Assembly (NCBI RefSeq): GCF_022811705.1
Contig: NZ_CP094528.1
Coordinates: 1,922,001-1,986,000, forward strand
Source: Agromyces larvae
Lineage (GTDB): Bacteria; Actinomycetota; Actinomycetes; Actinomycetales; Microbacteriaceae
Direction: 5' to 3'
DNA length: 64,000 bases
Positions within the stretch are counted from its first letter, which is position 1. Every line of letters begins with the position of its first letter. The notes below the pieces were generated by a model that had not been told where the DNA came from, did no database searches, and saw only the letters and a list, made by a program, of their open reading frames with translations. The position numbers and the translations under genes were made by a program. Positions 1 through 8,160 of this stretch are shown piece by piece.

Positions 1-1
1 C

Positions 2-709
2 GGCACCTACTCCATCGAGGAAGCCCACGACGTGCTCGTCGAGGTGCTCGACGACTTCCTCGTGTCATCGGCCATCCTCACCGTCCCGACCGCCGCGATC
101 TTCATGCACCTCGACTCCACCGAGGGCGTCGGGATCGGCAAGTTCCGCGAGCAGGGCTCGCTCGACGTCGCCGGGCAGATCTACCAGAACGACGGCCGAG
201 CGGTCGTCGACGTCAACCTGCTCACCGCGACGTTCGCAGCCTTCCTTCCCGCGGGCACCGTCCAGATGTCCGCGGTCACCGCCGCCACACCCCCGGCGGG
301 CTGGCTGTTCTGCCGCGGTCAGGCCGTCGGCCGCGAACAGTACCCGACTCTGTTCGCCGCGATCGGCACCACCTACGGCGCCGGTGACGGGTCGACCACG
401 TTCAACCTGCCGAACCTCAACGGCCGCGCCCCAGTGGGCTACGACTCCGCCCAGACGGAGTTCAACGCGGTCGGCAAGACCGGCGGCGCGAAGACCCACA
501 CCCTGACCACGGCCGAGATGCCGAGCCACACGCACACCTTCCAGAGCGACACCCAGGCGGACGCCGCTGGCTTCGGCGGCATCGCATCCACGAAGCGCCC
601 GGCGGAGGTGGGCTATACGCAGTACCACCCCACATCGAGTGTCGGCGGCGGCGGCGCGCACAACAACCTCCAGCCGTACATCGCCCTCAACTTCATCATC
701 AAGATCTAG
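2..709 (+). CDS. Phage tail collar protein (5' end outside window)
   Basis: The reading frame is open from base 2, so the start lies left of the window. The visible C-terminal part carries a tail-collar domain: an AGWLFCRGQ-type opening, then a GTTYGAGDGSTTFNLPNL core, then MPSHTHTF and a C-terminal GGGGAHNNLQPYIALNFIIKI-like tail (shortened here). This domain is known from short tail fibres and collar proteins that contact the host surface. A second collar-domain protein starts at 1014 and shares the same core and tail, so the two are paralogues. Structural role is inferred from the family; the receptor is unknown. Confidence 0.85.
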   Translation, partial: GTYSIEEAHDVLVEVLDDFLVSSAILTVPTAAIFMHLDSTEGVGIGKFREQGSLDVAGQIYQNDGRAVVDVNLLTATFAAFLPAGTVQMSAVTAATPPAGWLFCRGQAVGREQYPTLFAAIGTTYGAGDGSTTFNLPNLNGRAPVGYDSAQTEFNAVGKTGGAKTHTLTTAEMPSHTHTFQSDTQADAAGFGGIASTKRPAEVGYTQYHPTSSVGGGGAHNNLQPYIALNFIIKI

Positions 710-720
710 GAGCCCTACAC

Positions 721-969
721 GTGATCGAACAGACCGAGACCACCGTCGAGATCCACACCGTCTCGTACTCGATGACCACCCCGAGCGGGTCGTCCCTGGC
801 CGCATCCCTCACCGACGGGATGGTCGCCGTCCGCTACGAAGGCCCCGAAGGGTACTCGACGACCACGCTCCCCCTCGACGCGATCCCGTCGGCCATCGCA
901 CTGCTCGGGTCGCTGCTCGCGTCCGCCGCGCCCGCGCCCGTCGAGCCGGAGCCGGATGACGCGCAATAG
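721..969 (+). CDS. Small phage protein between two tail-collar genes
   Basis: An 82-residue protein starting with GTG 12 bases after the preceding stop, with AGGAG about 8 bases upstream of the start. The N-terminal two thirds look like a beta-rich domain, followed by an Ala/Pro-rich C-terminus ending PEPDDAQ. I do not recognise the family. Its position between two collar-domain genes suggests a tail-tip or chaperone role, but that is inference only. An operator-like motif and a TACGCT hexamer lie across and after its end. Confidence 0.6.
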   Translation: MIEQTETTVEIHTVSYSMTTPSGSSLAASLTDGMVAVRYEGPEGYSTTTLPLDAIPSAIALLGSLLASAAPAPVEPEPDDAQ

Positions 970-989
970 CTAGATGTCCCGTGTACGCT
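966..989 (+). promoter_or_regulatory. Operator-like ATAGCTAGATG upstream of a TACGCT -10 hexamer
   Basis: ATAGCTAGATG at 966-976 is followed by TACGCT at 984-989. The same arrangement with almost identical bases recurs at 45,121-45,144 ahead of the protease gene. No good -35 is visible. The collar gene starting at 1014 has its own AGGAGGG site, so this transcript would have a short leader. Confidence 0.5.
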
Positions 990-1013
990 CCGCGACGTTA
1001 ACAAGGAGGGCAG

Positions 1014-1604
1014 ATGGCTGGAACACCGGTCTGGGGCATCCCGCTCATCACGCCGGGCACGACGATCCAGTCGCTGCGCGCATTCTTCAACCCGATCGCC
1101 GAAGCGCTCGAAACCGCGCTCAACAGCCTCGCCACGCGCAACCCGACCGGCGAAGTCAAGATCTTCGCGGGCGCGTCCGCGCCGTCCGGCTACCTGCTCT
1201 GCCAGGGGCAGGCGGTCTCCCGCACCACCTACGCGGCCTTGTTCGCAGTGCTCGGCACCACCTACGGCACGGGCGACGGCACCTCGACCTTCAACCTGCC
1301 CGACCTGCGCGGGCGCGCACCTGTCGGCTACTCGTCCGGCGAGACCGAGTTCAACACTGTCGGCAAGACGGGCGGCGAGAAGACCCACACGCTCACCGTC
1401 GCCGAGATGCCCTCGCACAGCCACAACATCAAGTCGCAGGCGGCGAACTACCCGGCGGGCGCGTTCGACGACCAGGGCTACCAGCGCTCCTCGACGCCGA
1501 ACTACACCAACAACAACACGGCGAACATCGCCTCGACCGGCGGCGGCGGCGCGCACAACAACCTCCAGCCTTACATGACCCTCAACTTCATCATCAAGAC
1601 CTAG
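1014..1604 (+). CDS. Phage tail collar domain protein
   Basis: A 196-residue protein with ATG start and AGGAGGG 5 bases upstream. The first 40 residues are a short helical leader; a tail-collar domain follows from about residue 50 (SGYLLCQGQAVS, GTTYGTGDGTSTFNLPDLRG, MPSHSHN). The end, NNLQPYMTLNFIIKT, matches the end of the upstream collar protein. This is a complete, compact copy, whereas the first copy carries a longer N-terminal part. Both probably form distal tail fibres. Followed after 7 bases by the endolysin gene. Confidence 0.85.
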   Translation: MAGTPVWGIPLITPGTTIQSLRAFFNPIAEALETALNSLATRNPTGEVKIFAGASAPSGYLLCQGQAVSRTTYAALFAVLGTTYGTGDGTSTFNLPDLRGRAPVGYSSGETEFNTVGKTGGEKTHTLTVAEMPSHSHNIKSQAANYPAGAFDDQGYQRSSTPNYTNNNTANIASTGGGGAHNNLQPYMTLNFIIKT

Positions 1605-1611
1605 GGGAGCC

Positions 1612-2472
1612 ATGCCACGCACGTTCAGCGAAGTCATCGCCTGGTCGAAGAACCCGTCCGCGGCCGCCGCAGGCGAGCATGTCTCATGGGCGGGCCTGTG
1701 CGAGGAGTACATCAACAACTCCGGCAACTTCAACCAGGCGTTCAGCAGCGCGCTTCTCGCAGGCAACGCCTCCGGCCCCCTGCGCACCGACTACGCCAGC
1801 GCCCCAGCAGGCGCGATCGTCTACTGGGCCGGCGTCGGCGGAGACGGGCACGTCGCCTACATCTACCAGCAGGACGCCGACCCCGTGCTGCTCATGGCAT
1901 CCAGCAGCGTAGACGAGCACTGGGGCCGCAACATCGGCCTCATCCGCCTCTCCCGCTACCAGGCGAAGTTCGGCCACCCGCTTCGCGGCTGGACGCTCCG
2001 TCACGGCACCGAAACCCTCGCAGGCGTATCCGCGCCCGCGGGCGGCGGCACCACCCCGATCCCCGACGAAGGAGCAGACATGTCACAAGGCGCGTTCTAC
2101 CGCATCAAGGATGGGCAGCCCAGCGCGGGTGCGATCCTCTGGCAAGACAAGCCGAACACCCCACTCATCCCCATCAGCCTCCCGACGTGGGTCGCCTACG
2201 CAGCGAACGGCGCGAAGTACGCCGACCTCACTGCCGACGAGGTGAACGACCTGCGCGCGAAGTGGGGCACCTCGCCCGCCCCGGCAGCCATCACCATCGA
2301 CGCGGCCCCCATCGCCGCAGCCATCGCGGACGCGATCAAGGCGACCGGCGTGCAGGTCGACGTCGCAGCAATCGCCAAGGCCGTCGACGCGGCAGTCGCC
2401 GACGACTTCGCCAAGGTCAACGCCAACATCGACGACCAGCCCACCAAGTTCACCATCACCCCCGCCGCGTGA
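1612..2472 (+). CDS. Endolysin, NlpC/P60- or CHAP-like amidase/peptidase
   Basis: A 286-residue protein. The N-terminal domain (about residues 5-130) has the features of a papain-fold peptidoglycan hydrolase: Cys30 in WAGLCEEY and His80 in GGDGHVAYIY are the likely catalytic pair, with YWAGVGG between them. A Gly/Pro linker near residue 143 leads to a second part with FYRIKDG, possibly a wall-binding or structural module, then an Ala-rich helix. It lies directly between the tail genes and two small membrane proteins, as expected for a lysis cassette. Exact bond specificity cannot be told from sequence alone. Confidence 0.75.
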   Translation: MPRTFSEVIAWSKNPSAAAAGEHVSWAGLCEEYINNSGNFNQAFSSALLAGNASGPLRTDYASAPAGAIVYWAGVGGDGHVAYIYQQDADPVLLMASSSVDEHWGRNIGLIRLSRYQAKFGHPLRGWTLRHGTETLAGVSAPAGGGTTPIPDEGADMSQGAFYRIKDGQPSAGAILWQDKPNTPLIPISLPTWVAYAANGAKYADLTADEVNDLRAKWGTSPAPAAITIDAAPIAAAIADAIKATGVQVDVAAIAKAVDAAVADDFAKVNANIDDQPTKFTITPAA

Positions 2473-2482
2473 GGTGACGACC

Positions 2483-2776
2483 ATGCCCCCCACCGAAGAC
2501 GAGACCCCCGGAGGGATCTACGTGGCTCTCGGCCGCATCGAAAAAGGCCAGGAGTACACGAACAAAGCCCTCGACGAGGTCAAGGCCGAAGTGGGGGGCG
2601 TGGTGAAAGTGCTCGGCGAACACGCCGTGCAGATCGGCGCGCTGCGCGCCTGGAAGGAATCGGTCGAGCGGACGCTCGAGGAGCGCAAGCCCCAGCGCAT
2701 CCCGTGGACGGCGATCGGCGCGTTCGTCATCGCAGCCGTCGCACTGTTCCGCGACCTGTTCCCCATCGGCTCCTGA
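2483..2776 (+). CDS. Small membrane protein, holin/spanin-like, with coiled coil
   Basis: Start at ATG 2483 is preferred over GTG 2474 because GAGG at 2471-2474, overlapping the endolysin stop, sits at the right distance. The 97-residue product has an N-terminal coiled-coil stretch (GRIEKGQEYTNKALDEVKAE) and a single C-terminal membrane helix (WTAIGAFVIAAVALF) with a short tail. Position after the endolysin suggests a lysis accessory such as a one-helix holin. No sequence signature proves this. Confidence 0.65.
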   Translation: MPPTEDETPGGIYVALGRIEKGQEYTNKALDEVKAEVGGVVKVLGEHAVQIGALRAWKESVERTLEERKPQRIPWTAIGAFVIAAVALFRDLFPIGS

Positions 2777-2809
2777 GCCACCCGCACCACCGCACCACCA
2801 AGGAGGGTC

Positions 2810-4132
2810 ATGCCCCAGATCAGCCAATGCGTCGCGTGCGCGTGGGAAGCAGAGAACAACGTCAGGATCGACGACTCGCTGTCGAACGTCGCCTGGGGCC
2901 GGCGCATCGGCGTCTCCGAGGGGGGCATCCGACGCCACCGCGTGAACCACGCGGGGCGCGAACCCGAAGCCGGGAATGCGGCCGGCGATGACGCCGACCC
3001 GCTCGCGGGCGGCAAGATGGAGCTCGGCCCCGACGGCGGCTCCTTCGAGGATGTGCGCAGCGACAGGCCGCTCGACCTCGGCGACTGGGATCACGTCTTC
3101 GCCAAGTTCAAGCTCGACCCCGCGCAGTTCGAGATCCTCGACGACACGGTCTACTGCTCGACGTGGCAGACCTCCAAGCGCACCGAGGACGGCGACCGTG
3201 ACGTCATCGACCTCTACTCCTACAAGGCCCGGTTCCGCCGCAAGGGCGCGAACGAGCGGGCGCTCTCGGAGCTCTACCGCGAAGCCGAGCGCCGCACCGC
3301 GCCCCCGATCCTCCTGCCATCCCGGCACGAGCGCTCCACCGTCGTCGTGCTCGCCGACTGGCAGATCGGGAAGACCGGCCGCCGCGGCGGCACCCCCGAA
3401 CTCCTCGCCCGCCTCGAGCACGCCCGCCGGGTGCTCGCCGGGGTGCTCGCCGAGCGCGCGCCCAAGCGGGTCGTGCTGCTGGACGGAGGCGACGGCATCG
3501 AAGGCTTCGAGTCCGGCGGCGACCCGCAGTTCACCAACGACCTCTCCCTCCCCGACCAGCTCGACGCCTACGCCACCGAGATGTTCAAGTTCGTTCGGCT
3601 CGCGCAGGCGTTTGGCCCGGTCGACATCGGCGCGGTGCCCTCGAACCACGCCGCGTGGCGCCGGGGCAGGCAGAGCCTCGGCACCCCCGCCGACGACTTC
3701 GGCCTGTTCGTCCACCGGCAGGTCGCCAAGCTCGCCGAGGCGAAGGACTGGGACGCACGCTGGCACTTCCCCGCCGAGTACGACGAGTCCCTCAGCATCG
3801 ACGTCGACGGCACGCCGGTCGGCCTCATCCACGGGAACCAGTTCGGCCCCGGCAAGGCGATCGACTGGTGGCAGAGTCAAGCCTTTGGTGCGCAGGCCGT
3901 CACCCACGCCGACGTGCTCGTCACAGCCCACTACCACACGTGGGGCGCTGGCGTCGCGGGCATCAACCAGGCCACCGGCCGCGAGCGGCACTGGCTCGGC
4001 GCGCCCACGCTCGACAACGGCTCCGACTGGTACAAGAACATCGCAGGCCGCGACTCGCTGCCCGGCACCCTCGTCTTCGACGTCACCCCTGACGGCTTCG
4101 ACCTCGGCAGCCTGACGATCCTCGGTGCATGA
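2810..4132 (+). CDS. Calcineurin-like metallophosphoesterase with N-terminal HTH-like segment
   Basis: A 440-residue protein with RBS AGGAGG ahead of ATG. From about residue 177 it shows the metallophosphoesterase motif series: D183 and Q185 in LADWQIGK, GGDG around D228, SNH at 278-280, GLIHG at 338-342 and TAHYH at 372-376. The first 50 residues, with VAWGRRIGVSEGGIRRHR, look like a helix-turn-helix. Family members include SbcD/Mre11-type nucleases and generic phosphodiesterases. Its place between two holin-like genes is unusual, and the substrate cannot be assigned. A late-promoter hexamer follows immediately. Confidence 0.75.
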   Translation: MPQISQCVACAWEAENNVRIDDSLSNVAWGRRIGVSEGGIRRHRVNHAGREPEAGNAAGDDADPLAGGKMELGPDGGSFEDVRSDRPLDLGDWDHVFAKFKLDPAQFEILDDTVYCSTWQTSKRTEDGDRDVIDLYSYKARFRRKGANERALSELYREAERRTAPPILLPSRHERSTVVVLADWQIGKTGRRGGTPELLARLEHARRVLAGVLAERAPKRVVLLDGGDGIEGFESGGDPQFTNDLSLPDQLDAYATEMFKFVRLAQAFGPVDIGAVPSNHAAWRRGRQSLGTPADDFGLFVHRQVAKLAEAKDWDARWHFPAEYDESLSIDVDGTPVGLIHGNQFGPGKAIDWWQSQAFGAQAVTHADVLVTAHYHTWGAGVAGINQATGRERHWLGAPTLDNGSDWYKNIAGRDSLPGTLVFDVTPDGFDLGSLTILGA

Positions 4133-4144
4133 CCCCGTCCCCGC

Positions 4145-4167
4145 TACGCTCCGCAATTGCTAGCTAA
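4145..4167 (+). promoter_or_regulatory. TACGCT -10 hexamer followed by operator TTGCTAGCTAA
   Basis: TACGCT at 4145-4150 is followed by TTGCTAGCTAA at 4157-4167, so the palindromic motif would sit at the transcription start rather than in the promoter spacer. The holin-like gene starts at 4187. No clear -35 is present. Confidence 0.5.
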
Positions 4168-4186
4168 TCCCGGAAGGAAGGAACAC

Positions 4187-4609
4187 ATGTCGCTCCTCGA
4201 ACGGCTGCGCGCGATCTTCACGATCAACCGCCGCCAGTCCATCTACGCCGCGGTGGCGGTGATCGTCCCCCTGCTCGTGAACCTCGGCGTCATCACCGAA
4301 GGCGTCGGCGGCCAGATCCTCGCCCTGCTCGGCGGCGCGCTCGCGCTGCTCGCCGCGATCCTGCAGCTCGTGAACTTCTCGCCCGCCGGCGTCGCCTCGT
4401 GGTTCCTGAACGTCGGCCGAGCCGCGCTGTACGCGGCCGCCGGTGTCGTCGTGCCCGCGCTCGTGTTCTTCGGTGTCATCTCGCAGGACTTGGGCGTCGC
4501 CGCCCTCGCGCAGATCTCGACCGTGCTCGCATCCCTCGCAGCGCTCGTCGGCATCTTCTTCTCCATCCCCGTGGTCGAACCGGCCATCGAGGAGCCCGCC
4601 CTCGAGTAG
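4187..4609 (+). CDS. Phage holin-like multi-span membrane protein
   Basis: ATG 4187 is chosen because GGAAGGAAGG lies just upstream; an earlier in-frame start would lack it. The 140-residue protein is strongly hydrophobic with about four predicted membrane helices arranged as two similar pairs (SIYAAVAVIVPLLVNLGVI and ALYAAAGVVVPALVFFGVI are near repeats). The C-terminus is acidic. Internal duplication, size and location at the end of the lysis cassette fit a holin. It is the last rightward gene before the bidirectional terminator. Confidence 0.7.
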   Translation: MSLLERLRAIFTINRRQSIYAAVAVIVPLLVNLGVITEGVGGQILALLGGALALLAAILQLVNFSPAGVASWFLNVGRAALYAAAGVVVPALVFFGVISQDLGVAALAQISTVLASLAALVGIFFSIPVVEPAIEEPALE

Positions 4610-4626
4610 GAGGTGGTCATCATCTA

Positions 4627-4658
4627 GCAAACGGCCCCCGTTTCCGGGGGCCGTTTGC
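4627..4658. terminator. Strong bidirectional terminator hairpin
   Basis: A perfect 14-bp stem (4627-4640 pairing with 4645-4658) with a 4-base loop. It lies between the end of the rightward late genes and the end of the leftward early operon, so it can end transcription from both sides. Confidence 0.85.
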
Positions 4659-4748
4659 TGTGCGGCGACGAGGGCGACTTGGACGGATCGCGCCCAACCA
4701 TCCAGCGCGCTCGCCCTCGTTCTTACGTCGATGTCTACGCCGCACCGC

Positions 4749-5201
4749 TCACGCAGCGATTTCCAGCCCCCGCCTTCGCCCCCAGTAGGCGTCCAGCGTG
4801 GGGCGGTGCAGGTTCGTCTTCGCCCAAGCGATCGCATGCCTCGCCGAGTCGCGGTCGTGCCCCTTGCCGGGCCACCAGAGCCCATGCTCCTTGAGGAAGG
4901 CGTCGGGGGCGTGCCGCTTCATCACGTTCCGCTGCCCAACCCAGCCAGGGAAGAGCACCGAGAGCGCGCCCTCGATCTTGAGTGGCGTGATGTCCGGCTT
5001 CGGCGTGCGGCCGTCGAGCACGAAGGTCTCCGAGACCACGACATCGGGCTGCCACCCCTCGACCTTCCACCACGCGATGAACCCGTCGAGGCCGCCCTCC
5101 ACCGTGCCGTGCTCGAGGTGCGTGATCGGGGTGATCGCGTCGAATCGCCACAGCGACCAGCCGGTGCGGCCGCCCGGATCGAGTGCCAGCAGCACGCTCA
5201 C
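4749..5201 (-). CDS. RuvC-like Holliday junction resolvase / RNase H-fold nuclease
   Basis: A 150-residue protein. GTG 5201 is chosen because it overlaps the upstream stop (GTGA). Motifs fit the RuvC fold: LLALDPGGRTGW with D8, DVVVSETF with E58, and a late acidic site near D118 in DRDSARHAIAW. Phage members of this family resolve branched DNA before packaging. It is the last gene of the leftward operon that carries the methyltransferase and replication genes. The family call is fairly sure, the substrate inferred. Confidence 0.75.
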   Translation of the reverse strand: MSVLLALDPGGRTGWSLWRFDAITPITHLEHGTVEGGLDGFIAWWKVEGWQPDVVVSETFVLDGRTPKPDITPLKIEGALSVLFPGWVGQRNVMKRHAPDAFLKEHGLWWPGKGHDRDSARHAIAWAKTNLHRPTLDAYWGRRRGLEIAA

Positions 5202-5779
5202 GCGGCCGCCGCCAGTTCCGCCTCGGCCGCAGGCGCCCAGAGCGCCTCGAGCACGCGCTCGACCAGCAGCACCGGCACGGCGTTCCCGACGATCTGGTAC
5301 TTCTCGCCCTGGGTGACCTTCCGGCCGTTCGGCTTCACCGCGTCCCATGTCAGGTCGGCGTCGAACGACTGCAACGCGGCCGCCTCCTCGACGGTGACCT
5401 TCACCGAGCCGGGCCTGTTCTGGCGCGAGACGCCGCCCTTCTCGAACTCGCTGCGGCCGGGGCCTGCGATCACGTTCGAGCCCGCCGCCGTGGTCGTCGC
5501 GGGCCGCGACGACCACACGGACGTTCCCTTGCCAGTGATCGTGTGCGCGGGCTCGGCCGACTTGCGCGGGATCTGCCCCGCCGTCTGCTCAGAGGTGATA
5601 CCCGCTCCGTGGAATCGAATGTCGCTCATCTCGTCTCCTTCCTCTTGCCAGACGAACCCGCCCGGCTCCATGCCTCCCGCGCTCGCGCGGATTGTGAATG
5701 CGGGCTCGTCGGCCCCGCGGCCGGGGCGGTCGCCGTAGCGGTCGACCATGCCCCGGCCCATGCGCTTGACGGCCCTCAT
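5198..5779 (-). CDS. C5-cytosine DNA methyltransferase, C-terminal half (split gene)
   Basis: A 193-residue product starting at ATG 5779, whose bases overlap the stop of the HNH gene (ATGA). It carries the end of a C5-methyltransferase: target-recognition-like repeats (EPAFTI near 25-30, EPAHTI near 76-81), motif IX (VTVEEAAALQSF near 128-139) and motif X (QIVGNAVPV at 162-170). Catalytic motifs I, IV, VI and VIII are absent here and lie in the separate gene at 6381-7337. The HNH gene sits exactly between the two halves. Split C5-methyltransferases can work as two subunits, so this may still be active. Confidence 0.75.
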   Translation of the reverse strand: MRAVKRMGRGMVDRYGDRPGRGADEPAFTIRASAGGMEPGGFVWQEEGDEMSDIRFHGAGITSEQTAGQIPRKSAEPAHTITGKGTSVWSSRPATTTAAGSNVIAGPGRSEFEKGGVSRQNRPGSVKVTVEEAAALQSFDADLTWDAVKPNGRKVTQGEKYQIVGNAVPVLLVERVLEALWAPAAEAELAAAA

Positions 5780-6306
5780 GCCGACCCCACCAAGCTCGCG
5801 TAGATGGCGTCGGAGTTCGCCGCCGAGAACGGGCGACCCTCGCTCCATGCGCGACTCCTTTCCCGATTACACGCCCGGCAATAGCGAGCCTCTGGTCGGG
5901 ATGGGATGACGAGCAAGTTTGTTCCCGCGTATGCGTGACCGCGAGGACAAGCGGACTTACTGACATTGTTTCGGCCATGCCTGACCATGTCTCGGCTATT
6001 TGCGCTCGACGTATCCCATCGAAGGTTCCCGACGCGGTTGTTCGTCGGGTCGCCATCGTTGTGACAACCCTCCATGCCTTCGGGGCACGGGCCAACGAAT
6101 GCTTCGAGGACGAGACGGTGGACACCAAGCCTTCGAGGTCGCCCATCCACCTGTAGGCCGACGATCAAGTGCCCCGTATTCTTCTTCCAGGGCCTCAGGA
6201 TCGCCCCTACTACGGCACCCGGGCCTGGGGTCAGCCTCCGCACCGCCCCGAGGTTGGACACCTCATAATCCGGAGCGCTTGGGATGGCTCGCCATTTCTC
6301 AGTCAT
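5776..6306 (-). CDS. HNH homing endonuclease with NUMOD4-type N-terminus
   Basis: ATG 6306 is preferred because the protein then begins TEKWRAIPSAPDYEVSNLG, the usual start of this family; a GTG at 6384 that overlaps the upstream stop would add 26 atypical residues. HNH motifs: VHRLVLEAFVG, CHNDGDPTNNRVGNLRW and a C-terminal zinc-binding CPRGHAY plus CRAC. Known members are mobile nucleases that copy themselves into intact alleles. It separates the two halves of the methyltransferase gene. The paralogue at 34,582 shares LVLEAFVGPAPEG-like wording. Confidence 0.85.
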   Translation of the reverse strand: MTEKWRAIPSAPDYEVSNLGAVRRLTPGPGAVVGAILRPWKKNTGHLIVGLQVDGRPRRLGVHRLVLEAFVGPCPEGMEGCHNDGDPTNNRVGNLRWDTSSANSRDMVRHGRNNVSKSACPRGHAYAGTNLLVIPSRPEARYCRACNRERSRAWSEGRPFSAANSDAIYASLVGSA

Positions 6307-6380
6307 CGCACACCCAGGAGTTTCGGCCAGCCTTGGATGTGACGGTCGGCGCTGGCTCGTGGACTCGGCGCTCGCCCCGC

Positions 6381-7337
6381 TCACCCGTCGCCCCGTCGGT
6401 GTAGTTGCTCCTCAAAACGAGCGGCTCGGATCGCACGCCGGCCGCCGGGGCCGAAGGGTTCAGCGCCGCCACTTCGGACGCCCCCCCCGGTCACGGTGGG
6501 GGCGGGGCGGGATTCGGGCCAGCGCGCCACGCGGCTCGTGGTCTGGGTCACCGTGAAGCCCGGCTCGGAAGACGGGCGCTCTGCGCGGTCACCACCAGCA
6601 ACCGACTGCGCAGAGACGAAGACGGAGCCCTCGACGCCGCGCAGCGCCTCCTCCATCGACACCCACGGCAGCACGCCGGGGTCGAGGCGGGTCTTGTCGC
6701 GGACGTGGTACTTCGAGTGCGTCGGGGTCGGAAGCTGCACCTCGCCCAACTCCTTCTTGCGGGCCACGAGGATCGCGCGCTTGCGGGTCTGCGGGACGCC
6801 GTACTGCTCGGCCTGGAGGTTCGCCGCCTTCGCGGAGTAGCCCATCTTCTCGAACTCCGACAGCATCTCCATCCAGAGCGAGAGCACGGGCGGGACTTGC
6901 TCGAACGCCACGTAGTCGGGCCGGTAGCGGAACACGTAGTGCAGCGGCACGAGCACGTGCGCGTAGTTCTCGTCGCCGAGGCTGGCGCCGAACGCGCGGA
7001 GCTCGTCGATGTCCTCGTAGATGCCCGCGTGCATCGCTTCGACGAGCGCCGCCCGGTGCTCGCGCGCGGCGCCCTTGCCCGCCATTGACCAGAGCTGGCA
7101 GGGCGGCGACGCCCAGAGCGTCCACGCCTGCCCCGCGTTGAACACCGCGAGCCCTTCGAGGATCACGGCCAGATTGCCCGCATCCCAGACGTCCTCGTAG
7201 ATCGTCTCGAACTCGTTCGCCTCCCGGATCGCGATGGCTGCGGGCTCGATCTCCACGCCCAGGTCGCGCCCGCCGAGGCGGCGGACGGCCTGCGAGACGC
7301 CGACTCCGGCGTATAGGTCGACGACGATGCCGCTCAT
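6381..7337 (-). CDS. C5-cytosine DNA methyltransferase, N-terminal catalytic half (split gene)
   Basis: A 318-residue protein starting at ATG 7337, which overlaps the preceding stop. It shows motif I (DLYAGVGVSQA), motif IV with the catalytic cysteine C80 in SPPCQLWS, motif VI as FEQVPP (145-150) and motif VIII (QYGVPQTRKR, 178-187). Target-recognition sequence begins, then the frame ends at FEEQLHRRGDG without motifs IX and X. Those are found downstream at 5198-5779 after the HNH gene. A phage methyltransferase commonly protects against host restriction. Whether both parts assemble is unknown. Confidence 0.8.
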   Translation of the reverse strand: MSGIVVDLYAGVGVSQAVRRLGGRDLGVEIEPAAIAIREANEFETIYEDVWDAGNLAVILEGLAVFNAGQAWTLWASPPCQLWSMAGKGAAREHRAALVEAMHAGIYEDIDELRAFGASLGDENYAHVLVPLHYVFRYRPDYVAFEQVPPVLSLWMEMLSEFEKMGYSAKAANLQAEQYGVPQTRKRAILVARKKELGEVQLPTPTHSKYHVRDKTRLDPGVLPWVSMEEALRGVEGSVFVSAQSVAGGDRAERPSSEPGFTVTQTTSRVARWPESRPAPTVTGGGVRSGGAEPFGPGGRRAIRAARFEEQLHRRGDG

Positions 7338-7642
7338 TCGCCGGCCTCCTCGTCGTTGCAGCCGCAGGGGCACTCTTCCCAGCCCGAGGCGTGGAGCCAG
7401 TCGAGCTCCGCGACGCTCGTGTTCGGGTAGCCGTACACGTCCATCGTGATCTGGGCGAAGTGCTCGCCGTCGTTGTAGCGGGCGTCGAGGTAGTGCCCGC
7501 GGCCGGGGCGGGTTTCCTCACCCCAGATCACGTCCCAGTACCCGATGCCCTCGGGGAGGTCGACCCCGTCGACAGCGTTGATGGCGGCGATCGCCTCGGG
7601 CCACGCGGCCGCCTGCCGCTCGGTCATCTGCGGCTTGCTCAC
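7334..7642 (-). CDS. Phage protein of unknown function with C-terminal cysteine cluster
   Basis: A 102-residue protein. GTG 7642 overlaps the stop of the upstream HNH gene. It is acidic, with YWDVIWGEE near residue 35 and a terminal ECPCGCNDEE cluster that could bind metal. I do not recognise the family. It is co-transcribed with the methyltransferase half immediately downstream, overlapping it by 4 bases. Confidence 0.65.
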   Translation of the reverse strand: MSKPQMTERQAAAWPEAIAAINAVDGVDLPEGIGYWDVIWGEETRPGRGHYLDARYNDGEHFAQITMDVYGYPNTSVAELDWLHASGWEECPCGCNDEEAGE

Positions 7643-8160
7643 GCCGCCACCGCCTTCCGGGCCTCGCGTCGTCGTCGGGAGCGCTCGAGATTGTTGATGC
7701 GGATGCACTCGAGGCACAAGCGGGCCGCCCCTCGCATCCGAGTGTTGCTCGGGGTATATGCGTGCCCACGAACGCAGGCAGAGCGCCTCGCGTAGTGGTG
7801 GATGCCATTCCTGACGCGGTCGAACATGTTCTCCGACTCCGTCCCCCACTCGAGGTTTTCGCGCACATTGTTCTTCGGGTTGTCGTCGAGGTGCCGAACG
7901 ACTTCACCAGGGGATCCAGCACCCAAGAAGGCAAGTGCGACCAGTCGATGAACGGAGTGCGTCTTCGCGACACCATCGAGGTGGAGGTTGACGACGATTC
8001 GCCCCCGCGCCGCGGTCGCGGGCGACAGGACTTTCCCGCGAGCGATACGCACCACTCCACGCACATCGGTCAGGTATCGATCGAGCGAACGCACGCGGCC
8101 GCGATCGCTGACTTCGTAGTGGCCCTCGTAGCCCTGCACCGGAAGCCACACCTCGGTCAC
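7639..8160 (-). CDS. HNH homing endonuclease with NUMOD4-type N-terminus
   Basis: A 173-residue protein; GTG 8160 is chosen since it overlaps the upstream stop and leaves the family start TEVWLPVQGYEGHYEVSDRG. HNH features are VHRLVALAFLG, RHLDDNPKNNVRENLEW and a zinc site made of CVRGHAYT and CLEC. It sits between two unrelated small genes without breaking either visibly. This is the second of four HNH nucleases in the phage. Confidence 0.85.
   Translation of the reverse strand: MTEVWLPVQGYEGHYEVSDRGRVRSLDRYLTDVRGVVRIARGKVLSPATAARGRIVVNLHLDGVAKTHSVHRLVALAFLGAGSPGEVVRHLDDNPKNNVRENLEWGTESENMFDRVRNGIHHYARRSACVRGHAYTPSNTRMRGAARLCLECIRINNLERSRRRREARKAVAA

Noticed and set aside
5779..6380. Group I intron or intein in the methyltransferase
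   Set aside because: The HNH gene has its own start and stop and the second half its own ATG, so no in-frame intein. No intron core could be recognised by eye; left open as a check.
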